Both the position numbers and the translations under genes were made by a program. A stretch of DNA of 64,000 nt from Brevundimonas sp. UBA5713 (GTDB lineage: Bacteria > Pseudomonadota > Alphaproteobacteria > Caulobacterales > Caulobacteraceae). Positions 15,695 to 24,422 of this stretch are shown here, piece after piece. The stretch lies in NCBI RefSeq assembly GCF_002419815.1, contig NZ_DIGV01000043.1, forward strand, positions 1-64,000. The letters are read 5' to 3'. Every line of letters starts with the position of its first letter. Position 1 is the stretch's first letter. The notes beneath the pieces were generated by a model, which was given only the letters and a program-made list of their open reading frames with translations, was not told the DNA's origin and did not search any database.

Positions 15695-17848
15695 ATGCGT
15701 CAGTTTGAACTCATCGAGGCCGTAAAGGCCTATGACCCGACCGCGGACGAGGCCCTGCTGAACAAGGCCTATGTCTATGCGATGAAGATGCACGGCTCGC
15801 AGTTGCGGGCCTCTGGCGATCCGTATTTCGCCCATCCGATTCAGGTCGCGGGCATTCTGACCAACTATCGGCTGGATACGGCCACTATCGTGACGGCGCT
15901 GCTGCATGATGTGGTCGAAGACACATCGGCCACACGCGACGATATCGCCGCCATGTTCGGCGAAGAGATCGCCGTGCTGGTGGAAGGCGTGACCAAGCTG
16001 TCGCGTCTGGAGCTACAGGCCGAACACACGCGTCAGGCCGAAAACCTGCGCAAGTTCATTCTCGCCATTTCGCGAGATGTGCGGGTGCTGCTGGTCAAAC
16101 TGGCCGACCGTCTGCACAACATGCGCACGCTTCAGTATGTGAAGCCTGAAAAGCGCGAACGCATCAGCCGCGAAACGCTGGAAGTCTACGCCCCGCTGGG
16201 CCGCTCGATCGGTATCCATTCGATCGCGTCCGAGCTGGAGGAGCTGGCATTTACCCATCTGAACGCCACCGCCCGCACGGCTATCGAGCGCCGTCTGGAG
16301 GCACTCAAGCTGGAACATGGCAGCGCCATCGAGACCGTCTCGGTCGAGATCAAGCGTGTGCTAGAAGAGGCAGGGATCAAGGTTTCCATCAAGGGGCGCG
16401 AAAAAACGCCTTACTCCATCTGGCGCAAACTGCAGCGCAAGACGGTGGGCTTTTCGTCTTTGTCGGACATTTACGGCTTTCGCGTCATCGTCGAGAGCGA
16501 GGACGACTGCTATCGCGCTCTGGGCGTGGTGCACCGCATCTGGCCGATGGTGCCGGACCGTTTCAAAGATTTCATCTCGACGCCCAAGTCGAACAACTAT
16601 CGCTCTCTTCACACAACGGTCATTGGTCCGGGTGGTCTGAAGATCGAGATGCAGATCCGCACCGAGGCCATGGACCGTGTGGCCGAGGACGGTGTGGCAG
16701 CGCACTGGCGCTACAAGAACCAGTCCTATGGCTTTGACCGCGAGGCGATGGAAGCCGGCGGCGGTCGCGATCCGCTGCTGAACCTGCGCCACCTCGTGCA
16801 GGTGATCGAGCACGGGGAGGGCGGCGAAGACTGGGTCGAGCACGCCAAGCTGGAGATGTATCTCGAGCAGGTGTTCGTATTTACCCCCAAGGGCAAGCTG
16901 ATCAGTCTGCCACGCGGCGGTATGCCGTTGGACTTTGCCTATGCGGTGCACACCGAAGTTGGCGACACCGCTGTGGGCGTCAAGGTCAACGGCGAACTGA
17001 AACCCATGCGCACGCCGCTGCAAAACGGCGATGTGGTGGAGATCATTCGCGGGTCCAAGGCAGAGGTGCCGAACGACTGGCGCAGCCTGACCGTAACGGG
17101 TCGTGCCCGCTCGGCCATCCGTCGCCACATCCGCACGTCGGAGCGTGAAGAGTTCATCAAACTGGGCAAGGCCTCCATCGAGCAGACCTTGGTCCAGAAC
17201 GGCAAGTCGCTGGCCGATGTGACGCTCAAGTCGGCGTTGGAGACCCTGACGGTCGCCACCGAGGATGATCTGTTCGACGCCGTGGGACGTGGCCGCATTG
17301 CGGTGACACGCGTGGCGGAGATTCTGTTCCCCGCACTGAAGGGACATCTTCAGTCGCACGGAGACCGCAAGAAGATCGAGGCATCCTCGGCGCGTCTGTT
17401 CGTGCGCGGCTCTGGCCTGACGCCGGGGGTCAGCATCCACTTTGGTGAATGCTGCTGTCCGGTGCCGGGGGATCGCATTGTCGGCATCCACGAGCCGGAC
17501 GTGGGTCTGACGGTACACACCATCGACTGTCAGCAACTGGCTGATTTCGCCGATGACGACAGCGTCTGGCGCGACATGCAGTGGACGCCACAGGCTGAAA
17601 CCTCGGCCATGGGCGCGGTGCGTCTACGCGCCACCATCCAGCATGCGCCCGGCGCGCTCGGGCAGGTGGCGACGACCATCGGCGAGGCCGGCGGCAATAT
17701 TCTGAATCTGACGATGCAGCATCGTCAGCAAGACTTTTTCGATGTCGAACTGGACGTCGAAGTGAAAGATGCGCGCCATGCCACGATGATCGTGGCAGCC
17801 CTGCGCGCAAATCCCAAGGTGGATGTGGTCGACCGCGTTCGCGGTTGA
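15695..17848 (+). CDS. spoT: Bifunctional (p)ppGpp synthetase/hydrolase (RSH)
   Basis: A 717-residue long RSH protein, central to the stringent response. Domain order: HD hydrolase (about 20-170, metal motif HDVVEDT), synthetase (about 230-350, with YSIWRKLQRK and RSLHTT), TGS (about 385-445, FTPKGKLISLP), a Cys-containing zinc-finger-like region (GECCCPVPGD), and a C-terminal ACT domain. The RFKD segment matches the RxKD signature of bifunctional enzymes. The start is uncertain: ATG 15695 matches homologues but has no clear ribosome site, and the frame is open upstream (TTG 15650 is possible). It is co-oriented with rpoZ. Confidence 0.96.
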   Translation: MRQFELIEAVKAYDPTADEALLNKAYVYAMKMHGSQLRASGDPYFAHPIQVAGILTNYRLDTATIVTALLHDVVEDTSATRDDIAAMFGEEIAVLVEGVTKLSRLELQAEHTRQAENLRKFILAISRDVRVLLVKLADRLHNMRTLQYVKPEKRERISRETLEVYAPLGRSIGIHSIASELEELAFTHLNATARTAIERRLEALKLEHGSAIETVSVEIKRVLEEAGIKVSIKGREKTPYSIWRKLQRKTVGFSSLSDIYGFRVIVESEDDCYRALGVVHRIWPMVPDRFKDFISTPKSNNYRSLHTTVIGPGGLKIEMQIRTEAMDRVAEDGVAAHWRYKNQSYGFDREAMEAGGGRDPLLNLRHLVQVIEHGEGGEDWVEHAKLEMYLEQVFVFTPKGKLISLPRGGMPLDFAYAVHTEVGDTAVGVKVNGELKPMRTPLQNGDVVEIIRGSKAEVPNDWRSLTVTGRARSAIRRHIRTSEREEFIKLGKASIEQTLVQNGKSLADVTLKSALETLTVATEDDLFDAVGRGRIAVTRVAEILFPALKGHLQSHGDRKKIEASSARLFVRGSGLTPGVSIHFGECCCPVPGDRIVGIHEPDVGLTVHTIDCQQLADFADDDSVWRDMQWTPQAETSAMGAVRLRATIQHAPGALGQVATTIGEAGGNILNLTMQHRQQDFFDVELDVEVKDARHATMIVAALRANPKVDVVDRVRG

Positions 17849-17896
17849 TCACGTCCCGTTCCCCCACTTTACAGAACCCCTGCGTGGAGATTTTCC

Positions 17897-18661
17897 ATGA
17901 ACGATGAAGAACGCCGTCTGGCCAATGAAGCCCAACTGGCTTCGCCGTCCTATCGCAAGGCTGCGCTGGATTCAGACTTCATCCTTGGCGATTCCATGCG
18001 CGGTGTGCGTTTCCAGATGGAATATGCCAAGGCCGAAGAAATGCTGCGTGCGTGGGGCGTGCGCTCGACCATCGTAGTGTTCGGCAGCGCCCGCGTGGCT
18101 GAGGATCACCCCTGGTACGAAGGCGCGCGCGCCTTTGGCAAGCTGGCGTCCCAGCGCGGTGGTGCCATCCGCGGTGTGGTCGGAGAGCCGCGTGACAATG
18201 TGATCGCCACGGGCGGCGGGCCGGGCATTATGGAGGCCGCCAATCGCGGGGCCCACGATGCCGGTGCACCGTCCATCGGCTTCAACATCACCTTGCCGTT
18301 TGAAGACAAGCCCAATCCGTACTCCACGCCGGAGCTGACGTTCCAGTTCCACTATTTCGCCATGCGCAAAATGCATCTGGCGATGCGCGCCAATGCGCTG
18401 GTGGTCTTCCCCGGTGGCTTTGGCACTCTGGACGAACTGTTCGAAATCCTGACCTTGCGCCAGACGGGCAAGGCACCCGCCATACCGATTGTTCTGTTCG
18501 ACGAAGCCTATTGGCGCTCGATCCTGAACTTTGACGCCATGGCCGAGCACGGCATGATCAAGGCTAGCGACCTGGACATGTTTGCCTTTGCCAATGACGC
18601 CGAAAGTGTCTGGAGCAAGCTGTTGGAAAACGGTCTGGAGCCCGGCGAAGCGATTGAATAG
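17897..18661 (+). CDS. LOG-family (TIGR00730-like) nucleotide-processing protein
   Basis: A 254-residue Rossmann-fold protein of the LOG / 'lysine decarboxylase-like' family. The family marks GGGPGIMEAANRGA and PGGFGTLDELFE are both present. Members characterised in other bacteria are cytokinin riboside 5'-monophosphate phosphoribohydrolases or nucleotide 5'-monophosphate nucleosidases; true lysine decarboxylase activity is not expected. A GGAGA site lies before ATG 17897. pyrE follows 48 bp later on the same strand. Confidence 0.9.
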   Translation: MNDEERRLANEAQLASPSYRKAALDSDFILGDSMRGVRFQMEYAKAEEMLRAWGVRSTIVVFGSARVAEDHPWYEGARAFGKLASQRGGAIRGVVGEPRDNVIATGGGPGIMEAANRGAHDAGAPSIGFNITLPFEDKPNPYSTPELTFQFHYFAMRKMHLAMRANALVVFPGGFGTLDELFEILTLRQTGKAPAIPIVLFDEAYWRSILNFDAMAEHGMIKASDLDMFAFANDAESVWSKLLENGLEPGEAIE

Positions 18662-18709
18662 GCCGAACCGCTTGCAGCCATTGCCGGTACGAGGCTAAGG
18701 ACGGCGCTC

Positions 18710-19300
18710 ATGAACACTCAAGACGTCCTGAACGAGTTCCGTGAAGCCGGCGCCCTGCGCGAAGGCCATTTTGTTTTGTCTTCGGGCCTGCACAGCCCCG
18801 TATTCCTCCAGAAGAACCTAGTGTTCATGGACGGCGAACGCTGCGAGCGGCTGTGTAAGGCCCTGGCCGAAAAGATCGTGGCCACGGTCGGGCCGGTCGA
18901 TGCGGCGATTTCGCCGGCTGTCGGCGGCATTATCCCCGGCTATGAGACCGCCAAACATCTGAAGGTGCGCTCCATGTACGTCGAGCGCGTGGACGGCGAG
19001 TTCAAGCTGCGTCGCGGCTTTTCGGTCGAGCCGGGCGAGAAGATCGTCATGGTCGAGGACATCGTCACCACGGGCCTGTCGTCGCGCGAATGCATCGCGG
19101 CCATCAAGGCGGCGGGCGGCGATGTGGTGGCTGCGGCCTGCATCGTGGATCGTTCGGGTGGCAAGGCCGATGTCGGTGTGCCGCTGATCGCGCTGGCCAC
19201 CATGGATGTTCCGGCCTATCCGGCTGACAATCTTCCCCCCGAACTGGCTGCACTTCCCATCGAGGATCCGGGCAGCCGCCGCCTGTCCAACAAAGGATAA
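18710..19300 (+). CDS. pyrE: Orotate phosphoribosyltransferase
   Basis: A 196-residue OPRTase that makes OMP from orotate and PRPP in pyrimidine synthesis. The PRPP-binding loop is visible as MVEDIVTTGLSSRE, with the lysine-rich catalytic loop in VERVDGEFKLRRGF. AAGGA lies 8 nt before the ATG. The pdxJ start is 5 bp after its stop, so the two are in one operon. Confidence 0.96.
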   Translation: MNTQDVLNEFREAGALREGHFVLSSGLHSPVFLQKNLVFMDGERCERLCKALAEKIVATVGPVDAAISPAVGGIIPGYETAKHLKVRSMYVERVDGEFKLRRGFSVEPGEKIVMVEDIVTTGLSSRECIAAIKAAGGDVVAAACIVDRSGGKADVGVPLIALATMDVPAYPADNLPPELAALPIEDPGSRRLSNKG

Positions 19301-19305
19301 GTTGA

Positions 19306-20058
19306 ATGTCCCGTCGCGTTCGTCTTGGCGTCAACATCGACCACGTTGCCACGGTTCGAAACGCGCGCGGCGGGGCCCATCCTGATCCGGCCAGAGCTGC
19401 CGAACAGGCGCTGGCTGCGGGGGCAGACGGCATCACCGCGCACCTGCGCGAAGACCGCCGCCACATCACCGATGCCGACATCGAGGTGCTGAGCGCCCTG
19501 TGCCGCCGCGCCAACCGTCCTCTGAACCTCGAAATGGCCGTGACGGACGAGATGCTGGCCATCGCCCTGCGTCACAAGCCACACGCCGCCTGTCTGGTGC
19601 CTGAGCGCCGCGAAGAGGTGACGACCGAAGGTGGTCTGGCCGTGGCCGGTCACGAAGCCCGCATCCAGCCGGTGGTTCAGGCCCTGTCGGACGCCGGTGT
19701 GCGCGTGTCCCTGTTTATCGAACCGTCGCCGGAACAGGTCGAGGCTGCCGTGGCTGTCGGTGCCCATGTGGTCGAGTTTCACACCGGACGATATTGCCTC
19801 CTGTCGGGTCAAGAGCGCGCCGCCGAGTTTGACCGCCTGAAGGCCGCAGCGGCGCAGGCCCATGCTTTGGGACTGGAAGTCCACGCCGGACACGGACTGG
19901 ATTATGCCACCGCAGGGGCCATTCTCGACATTCCCGAGATCATGGAACTGAACATCGGCCATTTCCTGATTGGCGAGGCCGTGTTTGTGGGGCTGGATGC
20001 CGCCATCCGCCGCATGCGCGCCGCCATGGATACGGCCTTGGCGGAGCAGGGGGCATGA
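19306..20058 (+). CDS. pdxJ: Pyridoxine 5'-phosphate synthase
   Basis: A 250-residue TIM-barrel enzyme that condenses 1-deoxyxylulose 5-phosphate with 3-amino-2-oxopropyl phosphate, the last ring-forming step of the DXP-dependent vitamin B6 route. Motifs are LGVNIDHVATVRNAR (catalytic His), GITAHLREDRRHI, FIEPSPEQ, HTGRY and HAGHGLDY. Its stop overlaps acpS by 4 bp; the pdxJ-acpS order is common in proteobacteria. Confidence 0.97.
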   Translation: MSRRVRLGVNIDHVATVRNARGGAHPDPARAAEQALAAGADGITAHLREDRRHITDADIEVLSALCRRANRPLNLEMAVTDEMLAIALRHKPHAACLVPERREEVTTEGGLAVAGHEARIQPVVQALSDAGVRVSLFIEPSPEQVEAAVAVGAHVVEFHTGRYCLLSGQERAAEFDRLKAAAAQAHALGLEVHAGHGLDYATAGAILDIPEIMELNIGHFLIGEAVFVGLDAAIRRMRAAMDTALAEQGA

Positions 20059-20480
20059 TCGTCGGCATCGGAACCGATCTGTGCGATATTCGCCGTATCG
20101 AGGCGACGCTGGAACGGTTCGGTGATCGCTTCAAACAGCGCTGCTTTACCCCGCTGGAACAGGCGCGGTCGGACCGCAAGCCCGATCCGTCATGGTCCTA
20201 TGCCAAGCGGTTTGCGGCCAAGGAGGCCTGCGCCAAGGCATTGGGCACCGGCATCCGGTCTGACGTCTATTGGCGCGACATGGGTGTGGTGAACCTCAAG
20301 TCCGGCCAGCCGACCTTGCAGCTGACCGGCAATGCTGCGGACCATCTGAAACGTCTTACGCCGCAGGGGTTCGAGCCGCGTATCCATCTGACCATGACCG
20401 ACGAGCATCCGTATGCTCAGGCCTTCGTCGTGATCGAAGTCTTGCCTGCAACACAGTCAGGGACTACGCCTCAGGATTGA
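20055..20480 (+). CDS. acpS: Holo-[acyl-carrier-protein] synthase
   Basis: A 141-residue group I phosphopantetheinyl transferase. It attaches 4'-phosphopantetheine from CoA to apo-ACP. The Mg-binding Asp is in MIVGIGTDLCDIRRIE and the second metal Glu in RFAAKEACAKALGTG. It overlaps pdxJ by 4 bp (ATGA) and is followed by lepB, in the order pdxJ-acpS-lepB-rnc-era seen in many proteobacteria. Confidence 0.95.
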   Translation: MIVGIGTDLCDIRRIEATLERFGDRFKQRCFTPLEQARSDRKPDPSWSYAKRFAAKEACAKALGTGIRSDVYWRDMGVVNLKSGQPTLQLTGNAADHLKRLTPQGFEPRIHLTMTDEHPYAQAFVVIEVLPATQSGTTPQD

Positions 20481-20512
20481 GCCCTGTACTGAGCAGGGGA
20501 TTCGAGCAGACT

Positions 20513-21436
20513 ATGAGCGACGACCACATGGCGATGGCTGGTCCGGAAGATTTGTCGGCTGAGGCCAGCAAACGTCCGGTTTGGAGTGACGACGGAGACG
20601 CCCCTTTCGATATGGGTGACGATCCCGAAGCTCTGGACAGCGAGAAGCCGATTTATGCGCCACGGCGCCGGAAGAAGGCCAAACGAGTGACCGAGAAAAA
20701 GTCTGCAGCCAACGAGACCGTGGAAATCATCAAGACGGTTGTCTTTGCGCTGCTCATTGCCCTTGTGCTGCGCGTTCTGCTGTTCCAGCCCTTCACCATT
20801 CCGTCGGCCTCGATGGAGCCGAACCTCTATGAGGGCGACTATATCGTCGTGTCGAAGTGGTCTTACGGCTATTCCAAACACTCCATCCCGTTCAGCCCGC
20901 CGCTGTTCGAGGGCCGCATCATGGGCAAGGCCCCCGAGCGCGGTGACGTGGCCGTATTCAAACTGCCTCGCGACACCAAGGTGGACTACATCAAGCGCGT
21001 GATCGGCGTGCCGGGCGACAAGGTGCAGATGCGCGGCGGCAAGCTGTACATCAACAATGCTCTGGTCGAGAACGTGGTGGTGACCAGCCGCGAAATGTCC
21101 GATCTTTTCGGTGCCCGCTCGGTCTCGCAAGTGCGCGAAACCCTGCCTAATGGCCGTTCGTTCATGACGCAGGACTACGGTCCCGACTTCGAGCTGGACA
21201 ACACTCCGGTCTATGAGGTTCCGGCCAAGCACTACTTCATGATGGGCGACAACCGCGACAACTCGATCGACAGCCGCGTGTCGGCCGGTACGGGCGTGGG
21301 CATGGTGCCGGAAGAAAATCTGGTCGGTAAGGCGCAGATCATCCTGTTCTCGTGGTCGCCGGGTGCCAGCCTGTTCAATCCGGTCAGCTGGTTTGCCAAT
21401 CTGCGTCCCAGCCGCTTCTTCCAGATTCTGGACTAA
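20513..21436 (+). CDS. lepB: Signal peptidase I
   Basis: A 307-residue type I signal peptidase that cuts signal peptides at the periplasmic face of the inner membrane. The acidic then basic N-terminal tail (about 1-70) is longer than usual. One membrane anchor follows (about 73-95), then the catalytic Ser in TIPSASMEPN, the catalytic Lys in DYIKRVIGVPGD, and box E MMGDNRDNSIDSR. The ATG at 20513 was chosen because the tail fits the family and it follows the acpS stop by 32 bp. Its stop shares 1 nt with the rnc start (TAATG). Confidence 0.95.
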   Translation: MSDDHMAMAGPEDLSAEASKRPVWSDDGDAPFDMGDDPEALDSEKPIYAPRRRKKAKRVTEKKSAANETVEIIKTVVFALLIALVLRVLLFQPFTIPSASMEPNLYEGDYIVVSKWSYGYSKHSIPFSPPLFEGRIMGKAPERGDVAVFKLPRDTKVDYIKRVIGVPGDKVQMRGGKLYINNALVENVVVTSREMSDLFGARSVSQVRETLPNGRSFMTQDYGPDFELDNTPVYEVPAKHYFMMGDNRDNSIDSRVSAGTGVGMVPEENLVGKAQIILFSWSPGASLFNPVSWFANLRPSRFFQILD

Positions 21437-22149
21437 TGAGCGTTACAACCAATAAACGGATATTGGCGGTTCAGACCCTGACCGCCAATCTCGGCTATCA
21501 ATTCCACGATCCGAAACTGCTGGAACACGCCCTGACCCACTCTAGCGTGGGTGAGGGTGGCGGCCATAAGGCCCCGGCAGACAATGAACGACTAGAGTTT
21601 CTGGGCGACCGCGTGCTGGGCCTGCTGGTGGCAGACCGCCTGATCCGCGACTATCCCGAAGCGGATGAGGGCAAGCTTTCGGCCCGTCTACACTCTCTGG
21701 TCGACAAATCCGCCTGCGCGCGCGTGGGCGAACGTCTGGGGGTGGGCGATGCCCTACGGCTGTCTGCCGGTGAAACCAAGACCGGTGGCCGTAGAAAGGC
21801 CGGAGTTATCGCCGATGCTGTAGAGGCTATTCTGGCTGCTGTCTTTCGAGACGGCGGTCTGGATGCGGCCCGTGGCGTGTTCGAGCGTGCCTGGGCGACC
21901 GAGTTCGCCACGCCGGCCCAGCCAGCGATTGTGAATCCGAAATCCGCGCTTCAGGAATGGGCGCAGGGGCAGGGGCGTCCTTTGCCGACCTATACGGTCG
22001 TCAAACGCACCGGCTCCGACCACGCACCGACCTTTACGGTCGAGGCTGTGGTAAACGGCTATGAGCCCGCCACGGCGACGGGCAAATCACGGCAGGAAGC
22101 GGAAAAAGCCGCCGCTGTCGCACTGTTAAAACGAGAAGGCGTAATTTGA
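21436..22149 (+). CDS. rnc: Ribonuclease III
   Basis: A 237-residue double-strand-specific endoribonuclease for rRNA processing and sRNA-mRNA duplex decay. The catalytic signature NERLEFLGDRVLGLLVAD is present, as is the second acid set in IADAVEAILAAVFRDGG. A C-terminal dsRNA-binding domain (about 160-235) ends in KSRQEAEKAAAVALL. It is translationally coupled to lepB (TAATG) and era (TTGA overlap). Confidence 0.97.
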   Translation: MSVTTNKRILAVQTLTANLGYQFHDPKLLEHALTHSSVGEGGGHKAPADNERLEFLGDRVLGLLVADRLIRDYPEADEGKLSARLHSLVDKSACARVGERLGVGDALRLSAGETKTGGRRKAGVIADAVEAILAAVFRDGGLDAARGVFERAWATEFATPAQPAIVNPKSALQEWAQGQGRPLPTYTVVKRTGSDHAPTFTVEAVVNGYEPATATGKSRQEAEKAAAVALLKREGVI

Positions 22150-23114
22150 CCGAGACCGACCACACCCCCGTCCAGACCACGACGCAGCGCGCAGGGTTCG
22201 CTGCCATCATCGGCGCGCCCAATGCGGGCAAGTCTACGCTGGTGAACCGTCTGACGGGTTCCAAGGTGTCGATCGTGACGCAAAAGGTCCAGACCACCCG
22301 CTTCCCCGTGCGCGGCATTGCGATGCACGACGCCTCGCAGATTGTGCTGGTGGACACCCCCGGCGTATTCAACCCGCGCCGCCGTCTGGACCGCGCTATG
22401 GTGGCTTCGGCCTGGGCCGGTGCCGAAGACGCCGATGTGATCGTGCATCTGGTGGATGCACAGGCGCACCTCGGTGCCGAGAGCAAGGATGGCACGCCCG
22501 CCGACCGCAAGTCGGCGGAAGACACCGAAACCATCATCAAGAACCTGCAAAAGACCGGCCACAAGGTCATTCTGGCGCTGAACAAGATCGACGGCATGCG
22601 CCGCGACACCCTGCTGGCCCTGTCGCACAGCCTGTTTGAAACCGGCGTCTATTCCGAGGTCTTCATGATTTCGGCAGTGTCGGGCGATGGCGTGGACGAC
22701 CTGAAGGCCCGTCTGGCCGCGGCCATGCCGGAAGGTCCGTGGCTGTATCCGGAAGACCAGTCCGCCGACGTTCCGGCCCGCGTGCTGGCCGCCGAAATCA
22801 CCCGCGAGAAGGTCTATCTGCGCGTCCACGAGGAGCTGCCCTATTCGGCGGCTGTGGAGACCACCAGCTTTGAAGACCGTGCCGATGGCTCGGCCCGCAT
22901 CGAACAGACCATCTATGTCGAGCGCGAGAGCCAACGCCCCATCGTGCTGGGCAAGGGCGGCCAGACCCTGAAATGGATCGGCCAAAAGTCGCGCGAAGAG
23001 CTGGAACTGATCTTCGACCGCAAAATCCACCTGTTCCTGACGGTCAAGGTTGATCCGAAGTGGCAGGACACCAAGGCCATGTACTCGCAGTTCGGCCTGG
23101 AATTCGACGTCTGA
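22146..23114 (+). CDS. era: GTPase Era
   Basis: A 322-residue Ras-like GTPase with a C-terminal KH domain, needed for 16S rRNA maturation and 30S assembly. G motifs are GAPNAGKSTLVN (G1), VDTPGVF (G3) and LNKID (G4). The KH domain carries VERESQRPIVLGKGGQTLK. The start is TTG 22146, overlapping the rnc stop by 4 bp; no in-frame ATG exists before the G1 loop. A possible regulation by coupling to rnc is inferred. Confidence 0.96.
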   Translation: MTETDHTPVQTTTQRAGFAAIIGAPNAGKSTLVNRLTGSKVSIVTQKVQTTRFPVRGIAMHDASQIVLVDTPGVFNPRRRLDRAMVASAWAGAEDADVIVHLVDAQAHLGAESKDGTPADRKSAEDTETIIKNLQKTGHKVILALNKIDGMRRDTLLALSHSLFETGVYSEVFMISAVSGDGVDDLKARLAAAMPEGPWLYPEDQSADVPARVLAAEITREKVYLRVHEELPYSAAVETTSFEDRADGSARIEQTIYVERESQRPIVLGKGGQTLKWIGQKSREELELIFDRKIHLFLTVKVDPKWQDTKAMYSQFGLEFDV

Positions 23115-23121
23115 CGATCCA

Positions 23122-24366
23122 GTGTTCCATGTCCCCCAGAAGGCGAGCCGACGGCCCTATCTGCTGATTGGTATCGCCGCAGCGGCCATTTTGGGCGGTG
23201 GTTTCGCCGCCGCCCGTCTGTCGTCCGACAAGCCGGAAACGGAAAAGGTCGAGCGGATCAGCGCGCCCTCTCTCCTGACGCGGCCCAAGTTGCAGGTGGT
23301 CGAAAGCCTGCCGCAGCTGAAAGAGCGTCTGGATGACATGGCCGCCTCGCGCCAGTTCACCGGCGCGGTGCTGGTGGCGCGGGGCAATGAGGTGCTGTTC
23401 CGCCAGACCTATGGCAAGGCGAACTATGAGCAGGACACGCCGTTCCAGCTGGATACGCGCTTCCGTCTGGCCTCGGTGTCGAAACAGTTTACCGGCGTCG
23501 CCATTCTGAAGCTTCAGGATCAAGGCAAGCTGTCGGTCAACGATCCGGTGTGTCAGTGGATACAGCCGTGCCCCGAGCGTTGGTCGGAAGTGAAGATCCA
23601 TCATCTGATCTCGCACACCTCGGGCATTCCCGACCTGATGGCGCAGGCTCAATGGGGCTATGTGCGCGCCACCTACCATTCGCCCGAGCAGTTGATCGAG
23701 AACGCCCGCCGCTATGGACTGCAATTCCCGGCAGGAACCAAGGTCCGCTACAACAATGTCGGCTTCAATGTGGCGGCGGATATTGTGGGCAAGGCCAGTG
23801 GCATGCCGTTCGAACAGTATCTGCAAAGCGAGATTTTGGGCCCGCTGGGTCTAAAAGATACCGGATCGGATGCCCTGAATGACACGACAGGGCTGGCCAT
23901 GGGCTATGGTCTGTTTCCGGCAGGACTGACGCCGCAACCGCTGGCCAATGTCAGCGTGGTGCACGGTGCGGGCGCGCTGTACTCGACCATGGACGACCTG
24001 CTGATGTGGAACCTCGCGCTCCACAACGGTGAAATTCTGAAGCCGGAAAGCTATCGCGACCTGATCAGCGATCACGCGCCTGCCGATACCCCGAGCGAGA
24101 GAGGACGCCAGCGCCGCGCCTACGGCTATGGCGTGTTCGTCAATGCTCTGGGCGAACGGGTGGAGCCGGCATTTCCGGAAACTCAAATCTATCACACCGG
24201 CTCGTGGGCAGGGTTCCGCAATCTGGTGACCTATGAGCCGACCCAGAAGATCACGGTGGTCGTTCTGTCCAACAACTATCACCTGCGCGATCAGGTCTTC
24301 CTGATCAGCCAGCAGGCGATGGCCGAGGCCTTGGGCAAGCCATTTCCGCGAGCAATGAAGCGGTAA
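23122..24366 (+). CDS. Serine hydrolase, class C beta-lactamase / PBP4*-like
   Basis: A 414-residue protein with a membrane anchor or uncleaved signal (about 12-36) and a beta-lactamase-family domain. The active-site Ser-x-x-Lys is in LASVSKQFTG, the Tyr-x-Asn motif in VRYNNVGFN, and the third box is YHTGSWAG (HTG). The family includes D-aminopeptidases, esterases and PBP-like proteins, so real antibiotic resistance is not implied. The best start is GTG 23122, 8 bp after the era stop; the frame is open further upstream inside era. A strong terminator follows. Confidence 0.88.
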   Translation: MFHVPQKASRRPYLLIGIAAAAILGGGFAAARLSSDKPETEKVERISAPSLLTRPKLQVVESLPQLKERLDDMAASRQFTGAVLVARGNEVLFRQTYGKANYEQDTPFQLDTRFRLASVSKQFTGVAILKLQDQGKLSVNDPVCQWIQPCPERWSEVKIHHLISHTSGIPDLMAQAQWGYVRATYHSPEQLIENARRYGLQFPAGTKVRYNNVGFNVAADIVGKASGMPFEQYLQSEILGPLGLKDTGSDALNDTTGLAMGYGLFPAGLTPQPLANVSVVHGAGALYSTMDDLLMWNLALHNGEILKPESYRDLISDHAPADTPSERGRQRRAYGYGVFVNALGERVEPAFPETQIYHTGSWAGFRNLVTYEPTQKITVVVLSNNYHLRDQVFLISQQAMAEALGKPFPRAMKR

Positions 24367-24369
24367 GAA

Positions 24370-24406
24370 AAAGGCCGGAAGGGTGATCCTTCCGGCCTTT
24401 GTTTTT
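24370..24406. terminator. Bidirectional terminator after the serine hydrolase
   Basis: A 13-bp stem AAAGGCCGGAAGG / CCTTCCGGCCTTT with a 5-nt GTGAT loop, A-run before and T-run after. It lies between the convergent serine hydrolase and CoA-transferase genes. Confidence 0.9.
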
Positions 24407-24422
24407 ACGGGGTGGGCCTCGA

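Noticed and set aside
16361..17536. 391-codon minus-strand frame opposite the RSH gene
   Set aside because: Shadow of the RSH coding sequence in a GC-rich genome.
23122..24366. Antibiotic-resistance beta-lactamase
   Set aside because: The SxxK/YxN/HTG pattern is shared by many serine hydrolases and esterases; context is a housekeeping operon without mobile DNA.
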